NCBI GenBank assembly: GCA_001003855.1
Contig: LCPX01000028.1
Coordinates: 1-9,536 of the forward strand
Source: Candidatus Moranbacteria bacterium GW2011_GWE1_49_15
Lineage (GTDB): Bacteria > Patescibacteriota > Minisyncoccia > Moranbacterales > GWC2-37-73
DNA length: 9,536 nt
Direction of reading: 5' to 3'
This document shows, piece after piece, positions 1-5,760 of this stretch. Numbering within the stretch: position 1 is the stretch's first letter; the number at the start of each line of letters is the position of its first letter. Under the pieces are notes generated by a model. The model saw only the letters and a program-made list of their open reading frames with translations. It was not told the origin of the DNA and did no database searches. Both the position numbers and the translations under genes were made by a program.

Positions 1-210
1 GGCTAATTCGTCGACTAATTTGGCGTCGCAAATGTCCCCTTTGACGAATTTGTGCCTGAGATTTCCTTCCAAGCTTTTCAGATTCTCCAAATTCCCCGCA
101 TATGTCAGCGCGTCCAAATTGACGATTTCGTAATCGGAATATTTATTCAGGATGTAGTGGACGAAATTGGATCCGATGAATCCCGCCCCGCCTGTGACCA
201 ATAGCTTCAT
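1..210 (-). CDS. rfbB: dTDP-glucose 4,6-dehydratase, N-terminal part (cut by window edge)
   Basis: This is the first 70 codons of RmlB/RfbB, the NAD-dependent short-chain dehydrogenase that turns dTDP-D-glucose into dTDP-4-keto-6-deoxy-D-glucose, second step of dTDP-L-rhamnose synthesis in the cytoplasm. The translation starts MKLLVTGGAGFIGSNF, giving the Rossmann GxxGxxG loop at residues 7-13, and continues with D33 in the family-typical stretch LDALTYAGNLENL, where the acidic residue binds the NAD ribose. The catalytic Tyr-Lys part lies beyond the left edge. The ATG at 208-210 is preceded by AT-rich repeats and has no clear Shine-Dalgarno sequence. It follows rfbC on the same strand with a 138-base gap, so the two may share a transcript. 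The family assignment is firm. Related NDP-sugar dehydratases are possible, but the adjacent rfbC supports RmlB. Confidence 0.93.
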   Translation of the reverse strand, partial: MKLLVTGGAGFIGSNFVHYILNKYSDYEIVNLDALTYAGNLENLKSLEGNLRHKFVKGDICDAKLVDELA

Positions 211-243
211 GAATTTCAAATTAAGAATTTCGAATTTCGAATC
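211..243. repeat. Short GAATTTC direct repeats in the rfbC-rfbB gap
   Basis: The heptamer GAATTTC occurs at 211-217, 225-231 and 232-238, the last two in tandem and followed by GAATC. The rest of the gap to 348 is AT-rich and holds looser variants of the same words near 320-345 and an A/T-rich inverted repeat at 257-265/275-283 (TTAATGTTT and AAACATTAA around a 9-base loop). The tandem form GAATTTCGAATTTC recurs on the opposite strand at 1565-1578, where it forms codons 2-6 of the 191-residue gene. No GC-rich terminator or convincing promoter is visible in this gap. Confidence 0.6.
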
Positions 244-348
244 AAGTCCGAATGAATTAATGTTTAAAAAATTGAAACATTAAAAATTCTTTTTTGCTCC
301 AGGCTTATCCCTTGGGGACAAAATTCAAAATTGGAAATTAAAAATTTA

Positions 349-894
349 TTAAAATGGTGAGTTAAAATCTTTAAGCTCCGGATGGTTTTTATCCTTTTCT
401 GACAATATCGGCTCGGTTATCGGCCAATAAATATTCAAATCAGGATCATTCCAAGCGATTCCGCCTTCGCTTTCAGGGGCGTAAAAATTATCACACTTGT
501 ATTGGAATTCGGTGTAATCCTCAAGCGTGCAAAATCCGTGCGCGAATCCCCTGGGCACGAAAAGCATCCATTTGTTCTGCTCTGAAAGTTCGAACCCTTC
601 CCATTTTCCATAGGTCGGCGAATCCTTGCGAAGGTCCACGATGACGTCGTAGACGGCGCCTTTAGTGCAACGCACGAGTTTAGCCTGGGCATCTTCACCC
701 TTTTGGAAATGCAACCCGCGCAGAACCCCTTTGGTTACCGACATCGAATGGTTGTCCTGGACGAAATCGGCTTTTATCCCGACCTCCTCAAGGATTTTCT
801 TCGAATAGGTTTCCATAAAAAATCCCCTTTCGTCTTCAAAGACCTGAGGCTTCAGAAGATACGCCCCCTCCAACGTCGTTTTTTCTATTTCCAT
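349..894 (-). CDS. rfbC: dTDP-4-dehydrorhamnose 3,5-epimerase
   Basis: RmlC/RfbC is a cofactor-free cupin enzyme that epimerises C3 and C5 of dTDP-4-keto-6-deoxyglucose, the third step towards dTDP-L-rhamnose in the cytoplasm. The 181-residue product has the full usual length. Visible family landmarks are the ERGFFMETY substrate-binding stretch (22-30), VLRGLHFQ with the presumed catalytic base H62, the cupin strand region KLVRCTKGAVYDVIVDLR (72-89), VPRGFAHGF (113-121), and Y132 in the position of the catalytic acid, followed by the YAPESEGGIAWNDPDL signature (138-153). The ATG at 892-894 is supported by AAGGAA at 903-908 and a promoter at 915-943. It lies upstream of rfbB, with which it acts in one pathway. 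All expected active-site residues seem present, so it should be functional. Confidence 0.96.
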   Translation of the reverse strand: MEIEKTTLEGAYLLKPQVFEDERGFFMETYSKKILEEVGIKADFVQDNHSMSVTKGVLRGLHFQKGEDAQAKLVRCTKGAVYDVIVDLRKDSPTYGKWEGFELSEQNKWMLFVPRGFAHGFCTLEDYTEFQYKCDNFYAPESEGGIAWNDPDLNIYWPITEPILSEKDKNHPELKDFNSPF

Positions 895-914
895 ATGTGA
901 AATTCCTTAAATAT

Positions 915-943
915 CTTATAAAAACAGCCTATGGATTTTACAA
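915..943 (-). promoter_or_regulatory. Promoter of rfbC
   Basis: Read on the minus strand, TTGTAA (938-943, 4 of 6 to the -35 consensus) and TATAAG (915-920, 5 of 6 to the -10 consensus) are separated by exactly 17 bases. The predicted transcript would start near 908, only about 14 bases before the rfbC ATG, with the AAGGAA ribosome site right at its 5' end. It suggests the rhamnose genes can be transcribed separately from the small gene upstream. Assigned by pattern only. Confidence 0.55.
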
Positions 944-1004
944 TGAAGCCCATCAAAAAGCAAAGCGGCTTTCAGGAAGACGATGCGGTCGGAGTAAGGC
1001 TTTT

Positions 1005-1580
1005 TCAGTCTTTGGAAATAAATCTTCCGGTTTCCCTGTCGAACTCGAAGTCGGTTTCCCAGGAGCCTCCGTAATGGCCACTGAGCCCTTCCAGAGCCCG
1101 CTTCTCCCCTCCCGGGGAATACAAAACCAGCGCCGAATCCCTTTCGCCTTTGCCTGAAATATCGCCATAGGTCAGATCGAAAGCCAAGGTGAAATTCCTT
1201 TCGTCCGGAAGATTCATCTCCAAGAGGCCGACGCTATGGAAATCGCCTTTCCTATATCCTATCTTGGCGAGAGGCGTCCGGCTTTTCGCGTCACTATAAG
1301 CGGCGTCTGGCACGAGATCAAAAAAGGATTCCTCCCCTCCGAATTTTTGGGACAGTTTTATGCCGAATTCCTTCGTCGCGTCGTTGCAATGGTTGACGAA
1401 ATCCTCCGCCGCCATCGAGCGCAAGACAAAAACGCATTGGGCCGCCTCTTCGGTTCCTATCTTACCGCCCAACCAGCTTTCCAATTTTTCCAAATCCTCC
1501 TGCTTCCCCAAGGAAAATTCGAATTCTTCATGTTTCGGGAGAAAGATCTCTTTTTTTTCTGCGGGAAATTCGAAATTCAT
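1005..1580 (-). CDS. Hypothetical 191-residue cytoplasmic protein
   Basis: I do not recognise this protein. It has no signal peptide and no membrane span, so it is probably cytoplasmic. The first half is acidic and looks helical, with many Glu/Lys residues (8-40). The second half (about 105-190) alternates hydrophobic and polar residues with glycine turns, for instance TLAFDLTYGD (131-140) and SGHYGGSWETDFEFDRETG (167-185), suggesting a beta-rich domain. There are two cysteines (49 and 65), too few for an evident metal site. The ATG at 1578-1580 follows an extended -10 promoter; no Shine-Dalgarno sequence is visible. An earlier in-frame ATG (1602-1604) is closed by TAA after four codons and cannot be the start. 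The gene stands alone between the terminator at 1635-1675 and the rfbC promoter. It being a real gene is likely from its clean codon structure and promoter; its role is unknown. Confidence 0.75.
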   Translation of the reverse strand: MNFEFPAEKKEIFLPKHEEFEFSLGKQEDLEKLESWLGGKIGTEEAAQCVFVLRSMAAEDFVNHCNDATKEFGIKLSQKFGGEESFFDLVPDAAYSDAKSRTPLAKIGYRKGDFHSVGLLEMNLPDERNFTLAFDLTYGDISGKGERDSALVLYSPGGEKRALEGLSGHYGGSWETDFEFDRETGRFISKD

Positions 1581-1610
1581 AATCGGTTTTTACTGATTAT
1601 CCATGTTTCC

Positions 1611-1619
1611 ATTATACCA
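1611..1619 (-). promoter_or_regulatory. Extended -10 promoter of the 191-residue gene
   Basis: On the minus strand the sequence TGGTATAAT combines a perfect -10 hexamer (TATAAT at 1611-1616) with the TGn extension (1617-1619), which allows a weak -35; the best -35 candidate is TTTTCA (4 of 6) 16 bases upstream, inside the T-tract of the preceding terminator. The transcript would begin about 1604, leaving a leader of roughly 24 bases. It directly follows the terminator, so the gene below it is its own transcription unit. Confidence 0.65.
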
Positions 1620-1634
1620 TGCCCGGATAAGCTG

Positions 1635-1675
1635 AAAAAGAAAAGCCCGCGCTGCTGGAAATCCAGGCGCGGGCT
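1635..1675 (-). terminator. Intrinsic terminator of the 96-residue gene
   Basis: On the minus strand, AGCCCGCGC (1667-1675) pairs perfectly with GCGCGGGCT (1644-1652), and an inner CTGG/CCAG stem (1663-1666 with 1655-1658) closes on a 4-base loop after a 2-base bulge. A T-rich tract (TTTTCTTTTT, 1635-1644) follows. The GC-rich stem plus T-tract is the classic Rho-independent form, and it lies about 24 bases after the stop codon of the 96-residue gene. Confidence 0.9.
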
Positions 1676-1683
1676 CGGTTGAA

Positions 1684-1703
1684 TTTGAGGACCAGTCCTC
1701 AAA
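1684..1703. repeat. Perfect inverted repeat overlapping the stop codon of the 96-residue gene
   Basis: TTTGAGGAC (1684-1692) and GTCCTCAAA (1695-1703) are perfect inverted copies around a 2-base centre, so an RNA hairpin of seven or eight pairs could form. The TGA stop of the 96-residue gene (1699-1701) lies inside one arm. It sits just before the terminator hairpin, forming a tandem pair at the 3' end of the transcript. Possible roles are mRNA protection or help in termination; a protein-binding site is an alternative. Confidence 0.6.
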
Positions 1704-1989
1704 ACACCCTCATCATGTCGGTGACCACCCGGAAACCGAACAGATTCTTGAGGGATTTGGCGATGTTGGACGCCGAGGTGTCTTCGAAAAAATCATGCTT
1801 CAGCTCGATGTGCGGATCCACCGGTCCGGATCCAAAAAGACGCTCGTCCCGCTGTTCATTGAAAGCGATTCCGACGCCCTGTTTCATGGCATTGGTAAGA
1901 TCGGAATTCGTAATCACTTCGCGGACCCCATCCATGATCCCAGTGTCCTCCGCTTCCTTCCTGCTTAATCCGTTGAAAATGATACGCAT
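1699..1989 (-). CDS. Hypothetical 96-residue protein, stand-alone gene
   Basis: I do not recognise this protein. It is soluble by appearance, without cysteine, signal peptide or membrane span. It starts MRIIFNGLSRKEAEDTG, has a mixed-charge middle with GSGPVDPHIELKHDFFED (53-70), and ends in a probable amphipathic helix with an FGFRVVTDMMRVF tail (84-96). Evidence that it is real is strong for its size: a consensus-spaced promoter (2058-2086), a leader of about 60 bases, an AGGAGG ribosome site five bases before the ATG, and a terminator immediately downstream. It is separated by terminators from the polysaccharide genes before it and from the next small gene, so it need not share their job. 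The signals suggest a well-expressed protein. Confidence 0.82.
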   Translation of the reverse strand: MRIIFNGLSRKEAEDTGIMDGVREVITNSDLTNAMKQGVGIAFNEQRDERLFGSGPVDPHIELKHDFFEDTSASNIAKSLKNLFGFRVVTDMMRVF

Positions 1990-1994
1990 GGCGG

Positions 1995-2000
1995 CCTCCT
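1995..2000 (-). promoter_or_regulatory. Strong ribosome binding site of the 96-residue gene
   Basis: AGGAGG on the minus strand lies five bases before the ATG at 1987-1989. It fixes the start and stands out because most other genes in this window have weak or no Shine-Dalgarno sequences. A second purine run, GGGGAGG (2031-2037), lies further up the leader but has no start codon at a usable distance. Confidence 0.85.
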
Positions 2001-2057
2001 CTACGTGAAAAGAACTACGTTTATTTTTTACCTCCCCGACTTCTCCGAATGGTTGTG

Positions 2058-2086
2058 ATTTTACTACAATTCGGCACGGAAAGCAA
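2058..2086 (-). promoter_or_regulatory. Promoter of the 96-residue gene
   Basis: On the minus strand, TAAAAT (2058-2063, 5 of 6 to the -10 consensus) lies 17 bases after TTGCTT (2081-2086, a weak -35 keeping the TTG). The -35 overlaps the T-tract of the preceding terminator, so one gene unit ends exactly where the next begins. The predicted start near 2051 gives a leader of about 60 bases that contains the direct repeat ACGTAG twice, 14 bases apart. Confidence 0.55.
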
Positions 2087-2111
2087 AACCCGCCGTAACG
2101 GCGGGTTTTTT
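2085..2111 (-). terminator. Hairpin terminator after the DUF4012 gene
   Basis: AAAACCCGCC (2085-2094) and GGCGGGTTTT (2100-2109) form a perfect 10-pair stem around GTAAC. T-runs follow the GC core on both strands (TTTTGCTTT reading minus, TTTTTT reading plus), so the hairpin could stop transcription from either side. It lies about 24 bases after the TAA of the DUF4012 gene and closes the four-gene unit. Confidence 0.88.
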
Positions 2112-2134
2112 AAAATTCACGAATATCACATTTC

Positions 2135-3508
2135 CTATTTTCCCAATTCGCTAAGAACGATATCGGAGTTCATCCTGAAATCGTAATCTTTCTTGGATCC
2201 GTCTTTGGCGATCACGTGGACACTCACTGGCACGTCCAAGATCCCGGATTGCTTTTGAGTCTTCAGGTCATAGAAGACGTCGCCGATGTTTTCAGGCAAG
2301 ACATATGAAAGCTCTACGGCCCTTTCTTGGCCGATGGGAACCTTCACGATTCCGCCGAAATATTTCCTGCCGAGCTCGCTTCCGAATTTCGGATTTTCGA
2401 AATTTTTCCATTCGGAAAGCCAGGCTCCTTCCGGAACATAAACCCGCAGATATGAAAGGTAATCGCGTGTCATCCAATCCCTCTGCTTAGCCGTATGCCT
2501 GTAGGTTATCTTCAGATGGGCGGTCGGCACGTCCTTGGAAAGGTCAACGGTGTAATCGGCTGACCGGTTCACATAATAATCGCTTTTAAACGCTCCCAGA
2601 TTGGCATCGACCATCATCAGATAATCTCCGTCCCAGGACCGGTCGACTTCTCCGGACCATCCCGCATCCATGGCGACGTTCTGCATTTCGGCATCCTTGA
2701 AATACAGCTGGATCTCCTTTTTGTTCAAGTCGTTCAGGATCGTTTTAGCCAAATCCAATTTTTTCGCTATAGGCAAGGCGTCGGCTTTCATTTCTATTTC
2801 TTCGGCCAACTCCCGCATGACGGATTTCCTTTCACCCCTGTCGATCCCCTGCTCTTCGAAAGCCTTCTCGACTTGGTATTCCAAAGTTATGACGGCGTTC
2901 TGACTGTCGTAAGTCCCCGGATAATCCGCAAGCTCGACAGGTCCGGTGACGGCCAAAATCGATGAAAGCACGTTGGTGGTGATGCCGACTATCCCGTCGA
3001 AATTCTCCTGTCCCTGTCCGAGATAATAAAATTCCTCCGCTTTTTTCGCATTGGTTTCGAAATCCGGGGAATAGTTCGAGTCGCGAAGCTTCCAGGATTT
3101 TATTTTCAAAGTTTCCTTCATCGGGTAAGGAGGTTCGATTCCCTCGGGAATACGTCCGTCAAAATTGGACAAGTCGTGCGTCTCTATGGATGAAACTTTG
3201 CCGTCTTCGGTTTTGATGATCCCGAAGGCCCCGATGAATCCGCCACCCGGCCTGATTTCCAAATTGTTCTGGAAAAGCACGAGGAAAGTTTTCTCACCCC
3301 CGTCCTTTTCGAGAAAATAATCGGCTATCTTCGCGGCGTTCTTATAGTCCTCCCCGTTTCCGGCACCGAACGGCAAAAAATCCAACGCGGGAGCCACGCT
3401 CCTGATGCCGTTGTTTTTAAATTCCCAAAAGGCGTACCAACCGGTCAAAAATACCGCCGAGCAGGCCCAAAATATTATCCAAAATTTTACGCTGTGTTTT
3501 TTCGCCAT
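2135..3508 (-). CDS. Membrane-anchored DUF4012 protein
   Basis: This 457-residue protein carries the signatures I associate with DUF4012: LVLFQNNLEIRPGGGFIGAFG (76-96), with the QNN..RPGGGFIG core, then SNFDGRIP (114-121), RDSNYSPDF (142-150) and the DGIVGITTNVLSSILAVTGPV stretch (171-191). One N-terminal span (about 8-30) after MAKKHSVK anchors it, with the remainder expected outside the membrane. The C-terminal third (about 315-450) alternates beta-type strands. DUF4012 has no settled biochemical function; members often sit in surface-polysaccharide loci, as here, so a role in attaching or handling exported glycan is inference. The ATG at 3506-3508 is 10 bases after the Wzz-like stop, lacks a good Shine-Dalgarno sequence and is probably translated by coupling. 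It is the last gene before the terminator. Confidence 0.88.
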   Translation of the reverse strand: MAKKHSVKFWIIFWACSAVFLTGWYAFWEFKNNGIRSVAPALDFLPFGAGNGEDYKNAAKIADYFLEKDGGEKTFLVLFQNNLEIRPGGGFIGAFGIIKTEDGKVSSIETHDLSNFDGRIPEGIEPPYPMKETLKIKSWKLRDSNYSPDFETNAKKAEEFYYLGQGQENFDGIVGITTNVLSSILAVTGPVELADYPGTYDSQNAVITLEYQVEKAFEEQGIDRGERKSVMRELAEEIEMKADALPIAKKLDLAKTILNDLNKKEIQLYFKDAEMQNVAMDAGWSGEVDRSWDGDYLMMVDANLGAFKSDYYVNRSADYTVDLSKDVPTAHLKITYRHTAKQRDWMTRDYLSYLRVYVPEGAWLSEWKNFENPKFGSELGRKYFGGIVKVPIGQERAVELSYVLPENIGDVFYDLKTQKQSGILDVPVSVHVIAKDGSKKDYDFRMNSDIVLSELGK

Positions 3509-3518
3509 GGTTTTATGT

Positions 3519-4577
3519 TTACATGTCGCCTCTTAAAAGCTTATTGAGCCTCTCCTTCAATTCCTCGTCCGTCGGCTCCTCCTTTTTCATCTCGACGAAA
3601 CTGGGTTCCTCCTGGACCTGTTCGCCTTTCTCCTGTTCCGGTCGGAATTCTTCCTCGGGAAATTCCTCGAACTGCTCGAAGCCGTCGGCGATAGGCAGAT
3701 TGGCCGGAGCCTGGGCGCTTTTCGGCGCAGTTCTCGGCATTTCGGGAAAGTTCGGGTATGCTTCGTTGTCGAGCGGGGTGGTCTCTATTTCCTCCTGTTC
3801 CATATTCTCTTGAGGCAAACTTTTCTTGGCTATTTCCTGGAAATCATAAGGGGCATCATAGGCGACTTCCTCCTTCATGAAATCCTCCTTCTTCTTTTCG
3901 GTCGAGCCGAATTTTTTGCCCAGATCCAAAGGCGGTACCGGAGCGGAAAAGGATTTCTTCGGCTTGACCGCTCCGCCCAAAGAATCAAGGAAAACGTTGA
4001 GAAGCAAGGAAGCTAAAAATCCTATGGCGACCGAAAAGACAACGACGGCCGGCCAATTCCTGACTGTTGCCGAAGTGAACGGTCCGTCCACGATGCTTAC
4101 GCCGACTTCCGTCTTGATGTTATAAAAATTGCTGACCACCCCGAAGAGGGTCGAGGCGGTTTTTTTCGAAAGGAGTTCCGCTTGGGCCTGGGAATCCGCG
4201 AAAACGCCGAGATTGAGAATGCTACCTTCCTCCGAACCTCCTTCGGAAACCTCCACTTTCCTGTTCCAAAGGCGCTTGCGCTCATCGGGGCTTTTGCCGA
4301 CGAACTCGTCTTTGATTTCAGGATTCGTCTTGACTAACCTCTCATAAAAGGAAAGCATCTTCGGGAATTCCGCGATGTTGCCTACCACGTCCCCTGATTG
4401 CTGAGAGATGAGTTCGCTTTTCGGAACGACCAAAATGGAAACGTCCGTCCTGTATTCCTTGAAAGCGTCCAAGGAAATCAACAAGGCGGTTATCGAAAAA
4501 ATGATGCCCACGATCAAAACCCTCACCCAAAAGCGCATTTGTTCCAATGATATTTTTTCCTTGCCGATATTTTCCAT
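3519..4577 (-). CDS. Wzz-like chain-length/export protein without kinase, with long acidic tail
   Basis: The 352-residue product has a Wzz/Wzc-N layout: a cytoplasmic N-terminus, a first membrane span (about 17-36), an external domain (about 37-172) that begins YRTDVSILVVPKSE, a second span (about 175-197) after SIVDGPFTSATVRNWP, and a cytoplasmic tail. Proteins of this type gauge polysaccharide chain length or scaffold export. The external domain is short, and there is no Walker motif or tyrosine cluster, so it is not a Wzc-type kinase. The 156-residue tail is odd: rich in Glu, Pro and Phe, mostly disordered by appearance, and ends in a charged helix, TDEELKERLNKLLRGDM (336-352). Its ATG overlaps the TAA of the upstream glycosyltransferase by one base (TAATG), implying coupled translation. 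General type is fairly sure; exact function is inferred. Confidence 0.78.
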   Translation of the reverse strand: MENIGKEKISLEQMRFWVRVLIVGIIFSITALLISLDAFKEYRTDVSILVVPKSELISQQSGDVVGNIAEFPKMLSFYERLVKTNPEIKDEFVGKSPDERKRLWNRKVEVSEGGSEEGSILNLGVFADSQAQAELLSKKTASTLFGVVSNFYNIKTEVGVSIVDGPFTSATVRNWPAVVVFSVAIGFLASLLLNVFLDSLGGAVKPKKSFSAPVPPLDLGKKFGSTEKKKEDFMKEEVAYDAPYDFQEIAKKSLPQENMEQEEIETTPLDNEAYPNFPEMPRTAPKSAQAPANLPIADGFEQFEEFPEEEFRPEQEKGEQVQEEPSFVEMKKEEPTDEELKERLNKLLRGDM

Positions 4578-5713
4578 TATTTTGATTTCTTCTCCATTAC
4601 GTTCTTATACTCCCCCAGGATCCTCTGGGCTATGGAGTCCCAACTGTATTCACTTTCAATCCTTCCTCTGGCGCACATTCCCGCGGCTCTCATTTCATGG
4701 GGCCTGTTCAAGAGGTAGGCCAGTTTGTCACGAAGGTCGTCCACGTTCTTGGATTTGAAAGAGAATCCGCAAGGCCCGATAGGCTCGAGGTTTTCCTTGA
4801 TGTCGCTCACCAGCGGAGCCAGTCCGTAACCCATGGCCTCCAAAAGCGCGATCGACAACCCTTCCGACTCGGAAGGTTGGACGAAAAGAAGGGCGTGCGA
4901 GAAAAGCTCCTTGAGTGTATCCCCCGACTGCCTCCCGGTGAAAATGATGTTTTCCCTCCCCTCGCTTATAGTACGCAGATATTTGACGTAGTCATCCGTA
5001 TGGAACCCGTCCCCGACGATGACCAATTTGAAATTGTTCGGCAATTTGCTGGTGTCTTCCAATTTTTTGAAAGCTTCGATCAGATAATGCACGCCTTTGT
5101 GTTTGATCAACCTTCCGACCGAAAGCACGTAGCTTTTATCCTTAAGTCCCCACTGGGCGATATTCTTGACGGAGTCGGTATGCGCCAACTCGGCCCCGTT
5201 GGGGATGACCTTGGAATCGACCCCGTATCTTTCTTTGGAAAGATCGGCGAGCGATTTGCTCACCGAGATCGCGCTGTCAGGCACGGCGCAGGTCATATAT
5301 TCCCCGATCTTGAGCGAGAGCCTGGCAAACCATCCCCATTTCTGATGATAGTAGTCCTGGCAATGGAAAGTGGAAACCAGAGCCGCCTTCGGTTTGAAGA
5401 ATTTCACTATCCAATTCAGAAGGTTCGGTCCTATTCCCTGGTAATGCACGACGTCGTATCCTGAAAACAGGGCATGGACGCTGGAAAAAAAGGTATGCGA
5501 AATGGCGTCCAGATGTTTGGTCGGGATGCTCGGAAGATGGACCAGATTGACTTTCTTATATTTGGCCAGGTTTTTGTCCGTATAATTGTCGCGGACATAC
5601 ACAAAAACCTCGTGCCCTTGCTGGGCCATTCTGGTGGCGACCTCTTCGACATGCTTTTCGATGCCTCCGGAGATCGCCGGTATTCCTTTTTGTCCTATCA
5701 AAGCTATTTTCAT
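4577..5713 (-). CDS. GT4-family glycosyltransferase (DUF1972-like N-terminus)
   Basis: This 378-residue GT-B enzyme should be a retaining sugar transferase acting in the cytoplasm, probably on a lipid-linked glycan. The N-terminal domain starts MKIALIGQKGIPAISGGIEK, with the glycine-rich loop at 14-17, resembling the DUF1972 type found in rhamnosyl- and other GT4 transferases. The C-terminal domain has LSVGRLIKHKG (197-207), giving R201 and K206 that contact the nucleotide-sugar phosphates, VIVGDG (231-236), and the EX7E motif with E284 and E292 in SESEGLSIALLEAMGYG. The length is usual and no key residue is missing. The donor sugar cannot be read from sequence; dTDP-rhamnose is possible given rfbB and rfbC nearby. 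The gene follows the beta-helix gene by 47 bases with no convincing separate promoter and is coupled to the Wzz-like gene. Confidence 0.92.
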   Translation of the reverse strand: MKIALIGQKGIPAISGGIEKHVEEVATRMAQQGHEVFVYVRDNYTDKNLAKYKKVNLVHLPSIPTKHLDAISHTFFSSVHALFSGYDVVHYQGIGPNLLNWIVKFFKPKAALVSTFHCQDYYHQKWGWFARLSLKIGEYMTCAVPDSAISVSKSLADLSKERYGVDSKVIPNGAELAHTDSVKNIAQWGLKDKSYVLSVGRLIKHKGVHYLIEAFKKLEDTSKLPNNFKLVIVGDGFHTDDYVKYLRTISEGRENIIFTGRQSGDTLKELFSHALLFVQPSESEGLSIALLEAMGYGLAPLVSDIKENLEPIGPCGFSFKSKNVDDLRDKLAYLLNRPHEMRAAGMCARGRIESEYSWDSIAQRILGEYKNVMEKKSK

Positions 5714-5723
5714 AAATCTGCGC

Positions 5724-5738
5724 TAAGCCCTGGGCTTA
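5724..5738. repeat. 15-base palindrome before the glycosyltransferase start
   Basis: TAAGCCC-T-GGGCTTA is a perfect inverted repeat lying 10 bases before the ATG of the glycosyltransferase at 5711-5713. As RNA it would make a tight five-pair hairpin near the ribosome-binding region, and as DNA it could be an operator. No T-tract follows on the minus strand, so it is not an ordinary terminator. Confidence 0.45.
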
Positions 5739-5760
5739 TTATGATATACAAATCTTCTTG

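Noticed and set aside
947..1004. Terminator for the 191-residue gene
   Set aside because: Only a four-pair AAAG/CTTT stem with a short T-run near 954-970 is present; too weak to call.
1236..1682. Plus-strand open frame of 148 codons opposite the unknown 191-residue gene
   Set aside because: As neither strand is recognisable, both were weighed. The minus-strand frame has an extended -10 promoter, fits the all-minus gene layout and has soluble-protein composition, while the plus frame runs through a terminator hairpin and is rich in Phe and Arg as expected for a shadow.
4697..5464. Plus-strand open frame of 255 codons
   Set aside because: It lies wholly antisense to a glycosyltransferase with intact GT4 motifs, shows no family features and has no promoter or ribosome site.
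5738..5743. CATAAT as a -10 box for the glycosyltransferase at 5713
   Set aside because: No -35 hexamer exists at a workable distance and there is no TGn extension, so a separate promoter is not supported.
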